Shown one piece after another: positions 62,004 through 64,000 of a stretch of DNA of 64,000 nucleotides. Each line of letters opens with the position of its first letter. Position 1 is the stretch's first letter. The stretch lies in assembly GCF_020360975.1 (NCBI RefSeq), contig NW_025408669.1, positions 186,001-250,000 on the forward strand, read 5' to 3'. The stretch is from Hirsutella rhossiliensis. Taxonomy: Eukaryota; Ascomycota; Sordariomycetes; Hypocreales; Ophiocordycipitaceae. A model generated the notes under the pieces. It made no database searches and was not told where the DNA came from. It saw nothing but the letters and a program-made list of their open reading frames with translations. The translations under genes and the position numbers were made by a program.

Positions 62004-63250
62004 AAATAGATTTATTAATATAACTATATTATTCTAAGAGATTAAGAAGAATAAGACTTCTAGGAAGTCCTAGAGGTTATTAACCTTTAAAATAGGCCTA
62101 GTAAATAGAAACTATTACTTTAAAGAGATATAAAACTAGCTTATATAGTAAGGAGAGCGAGAAAAGAGCTAACTATACTAGCTACCCTTATAAAGTAACC
62201 TAACTTAATCGCTTAAGCTATATATAGTTTCTTTATAAAACTCTTCTTTAAAAAGACCCCTAACTATTTAATCGCGCCGATAGGAATTAAGAATAGGCTT
62301 AGACCTTTATTACCTTAAGCGTTAACTAAATTAAGCTCTTTATCTAAACTAAGTAGCCTTTCCTTAAGTAACCTTAAGATAGGATCCTTACCTTAGAATC
62401 TATAAAGGAAAGAGTTAAGCGCCCTTATTAGTCCCTTTATTTATATAGAAATAACGCCTTTATTTTCCCCCTTAAATATATAACTAATTAAGCCTACTCC
62501 TCGCCCGCTACTAACGACCCCTTTAAATATATAAAGGAGTAAAAGACTTATAACCGTACCCCTACTAATAGCTTAATAAGAAGCTAGTAAGGAAGAAAGG
62601 TAGATAGCGCGGCTACTAACTCGCCTTAGGACTCTAAAATTACTAGGCGCTTAGTTAATTACCTTATAGCTAAAGACTTCAGTAATACTTATAGCGCGCC
62701 CTATTACTCCTTAAAAACAAAGTATAGTAATAGCCTCTTTAGCTATAGTCCTTATAAAGTTTATATTAAGCTTTAAACCCTCCTTAGTTAAAGGAGTTCA
62801 AAACCTAGGAATATATTAAAACTACTACTAAGATATTAACGACTATAATTCTATATATTTATATAAGAATACTAGCGACGTAATAATAACTAGTCTATAA
62901 GACTTTATAGCTTATTTAATTTAGCTATACTTAAAGCTATAAACTAATAAAGATACTAACTACTTTATTTCCTTAATGCCCTTAAGAATAATAAGCGCGA
63001 ATAGCTAGGAGCGTATATAAGGGGTAGTAGATAATTATTTAAAAAAGGAAGTTTATAAGTAAAGATAAGAAAGAACTAAATAAGTAGCTTATAAGTAAAA
63101 GGAGGAATAAATAATATAAAGGGAAGGGATTATAATAAAGGAGAAAAGTTCTATTAATAGTTTATTTACTTACTTATATACTTAGGAAGAGAGCCTTACC
63201 CGTTATTATCGCGCCCTTTCTATTAGTATCTTAAGTCGGAAAGTTACTAA
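62004..63250 (+). pseudogene. Extra 3' ORF of G1 (copy 3), second part
   Basis: Continuation of 44,950-46,304 after the nested G2 block, homologous to 1,767-3,015. The Pro/Ser/Lys-rich stretch falls at about 62,240-62,420. Stops are TAA/TAG only. Confidence 0.5.
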
Positions 63251-63260
63251 GAAGGAGTTT

Positions 63261-63630
63261 AATAGGTAAGATCGTACCCTTATAAATATTAGCTTATTAA
63301 AAGAATAAGACCCTTAGTACTCCCCTTCTAACTTACTTTTAAGTATACTTAAAGGCTTTATAAAGACCTTAATTATCTAATTAAGTATTTTCCTTAATTA
63401 TAGTTAATTTAAAATTTTATTTTTCCCCTTTAAAGTAAAAGCCGCTAGTTACGCGACTTTAGTAAAGATAAAGAGGTATAGAGTAAAGAAATCTCTAAGG
63501 CTTATATTTATAACCTAAGGCCCTTAGAGCTATATATAAAACCGACGATTAAATAATTATATAGTTAATTAATTTACTAATCCTTAGCTATATACTATAT
63601 ATACTTTAAGTATATACCCTCGTTCTTATT
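63261..63630 (+). repeat. G1 3' LTR (copy 3)
   Basis: 370 bp, preceded by AAGAAGGAG (possible polypurine tract). Homology to the other G1 LTRs ends at 63,630. Confidence 0.85.
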
Positions 63631-63640
63631 AAACTAACTT

Positions 63641-64000
63641 ATCGTAAAGACTATTACGCTATATAGGTAAAAGTAGAATGCGCTTTAAAAGGTACGCTAT
63701 AATTAATATATATAACTAATAACCGCGTTTTTTTAATATATACCCTTAGGGATCGCGGCTCTACTAGGATTACTAGACCTAAGCCTACGATATAAGATTT
63801 AAATACTAAGCACCGCGCTTATTACCTAGGGAAATCTAAGAGAGGGAGGGATATATAGCTATCTATAGGTATTACCTTATAATATATAGTTATTAAAAGT
63901 TATAGGGGGTAGTTTACTACCCCCTCTTAAGCTTATAATTATCCTAAAGACTATTATACTATATAAGTAAAAGTAAAACGCGCTTTAATAAGTACGCTAT
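63641..64000. repeat. Repeat with 300-bp spacing at window end
   Basis: 60 bases at 63,641-63,700 recur at 63,941-64,000 with mostly C/T and G/A differences (both end AAGTACGCTAT or AGGTACGCTAT). This could be a tandem satellite-like repeat or terminal repeats of another element, cut by the window edge. A hairpin with arms GGGGGTAGT/ACTACCCCC lies at 63,905-63,924. Confidence 0.55.

Larger units (their letters stand above)
29060..63630 (+). mobile_element. Ty3/gypsy family G1, copy 3 (complete, split by insertions)
   Basis: A full-length element with two LTRs (29,060-29,429 and 63,261-63,630). Its own sequence is in three pieces: 29,060-34,582, 42,741-46,309 and 61,999-63,630, together about 10.7 kb. 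The order is LTR, gag with CCHC, protease/RT, RNase H, integrase, extra ORF, LTR. G2 elements fill the gaps. No unambiguous 5-bp duplication could be matched at its outer ends, so terminal bases are uncertain by a few positions. Confidence 0.85.
28640..64000. other. RIP-mutated AT-rich block (right)
   Basis: Same dinucleotide signature as the left block, uneven in strength: heaviest in the outer G1 element, lighter in the G2 copy at 52,044-59,914, and nearly absent at 41,247-41,557. Confidence 0.93.

Overview
The window looks like a filamentous ascomycete (Pezizomycotina) chromosome segment: two large AT-rich blocks of dead transposons (1-24,780 and about 28,640-64,000) around a roughly 3.8-kb island of normal composition. 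In the AT-rich blocks CA and TG dinucleotides are almost absent while TA is extreme and CG survives. This is the signature of repeat-induced point mutation (RIP, CpA to TpA). Reading frames there are riddled with TAA/TAG at former CAA/CAG/TGG codons, so nearly all coding matter is pseudogenic and was recognised by reading through those stops.

Left block. 1-3,393 is the 3' part of a Ty3/gypsy-type element (here family G1, 370-bp LTRs). 3,394 to about 6,970 is a minus-strand Tad/I-like LINE (ORF1 zinc knuckle, ORF2 endonuclease) carrying a 547-bp TRIM-like miniature LTR element at 5,917-6,463 with a perfect 5-bp target duplication. 8,421-11,329 is a 2.9-kb LTR-bounded element (177-bp LTRs) whose interior encodes LINE endonuclease remnants on the minus strand. 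11,947-13,938 is an LTR-like sequence (family D) plus an unidentified Ala/Pro-rich coding relic. 13,939-14,953 is a LINE 3' end with its A-tail. 14,954-22,348 is a 5'-truncated minus-strand G1 copy. 23,454-24,022 is a RIP-damaged three-exon histone H3-like gene.

Island, 24,781 to about 28,640. It holds one convincing intact gene (27,440-28,381), a secreted, cysteine-free, Gly/Asp/Lys/Tyr/His-rich repeat protein of 313 residues with a TATA box upstream. The rest is non-coding as far as can be seen. A small fold-back sequence sits at each edge (24,781-24,840 and 28,732-28,811).

Right block. 29,060-63,630 is one G1 element of about 10.7 kb (LTR, gag with CCHC, protease/RT, RNase H, integrase, an extra 3' ORF, LTR) expanded to 34.6 kb by nested insertions. 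A second family (G2, chromodomain Ty3/gypsy, coding on the minus strand) is inserted at 34,583-42,740 and at 46,310-61,998. The latter is split by a younger G2 copy at 52,044-59,914, and the former by a nearly un-mutated family-D sequence at 41,247-41,557. Each of these junctions has a 5-bp target duplication and an undisrupted homologue elsewhere in the window, so the insertion order is readable directly. The last 370 bases carry a repeat with 300-bp spacing.

No rRNA, convincing tRNA or CRISPR array was seen. Domain calls in the RIP-mutated regions come from reading translations by eye; no searches were run.
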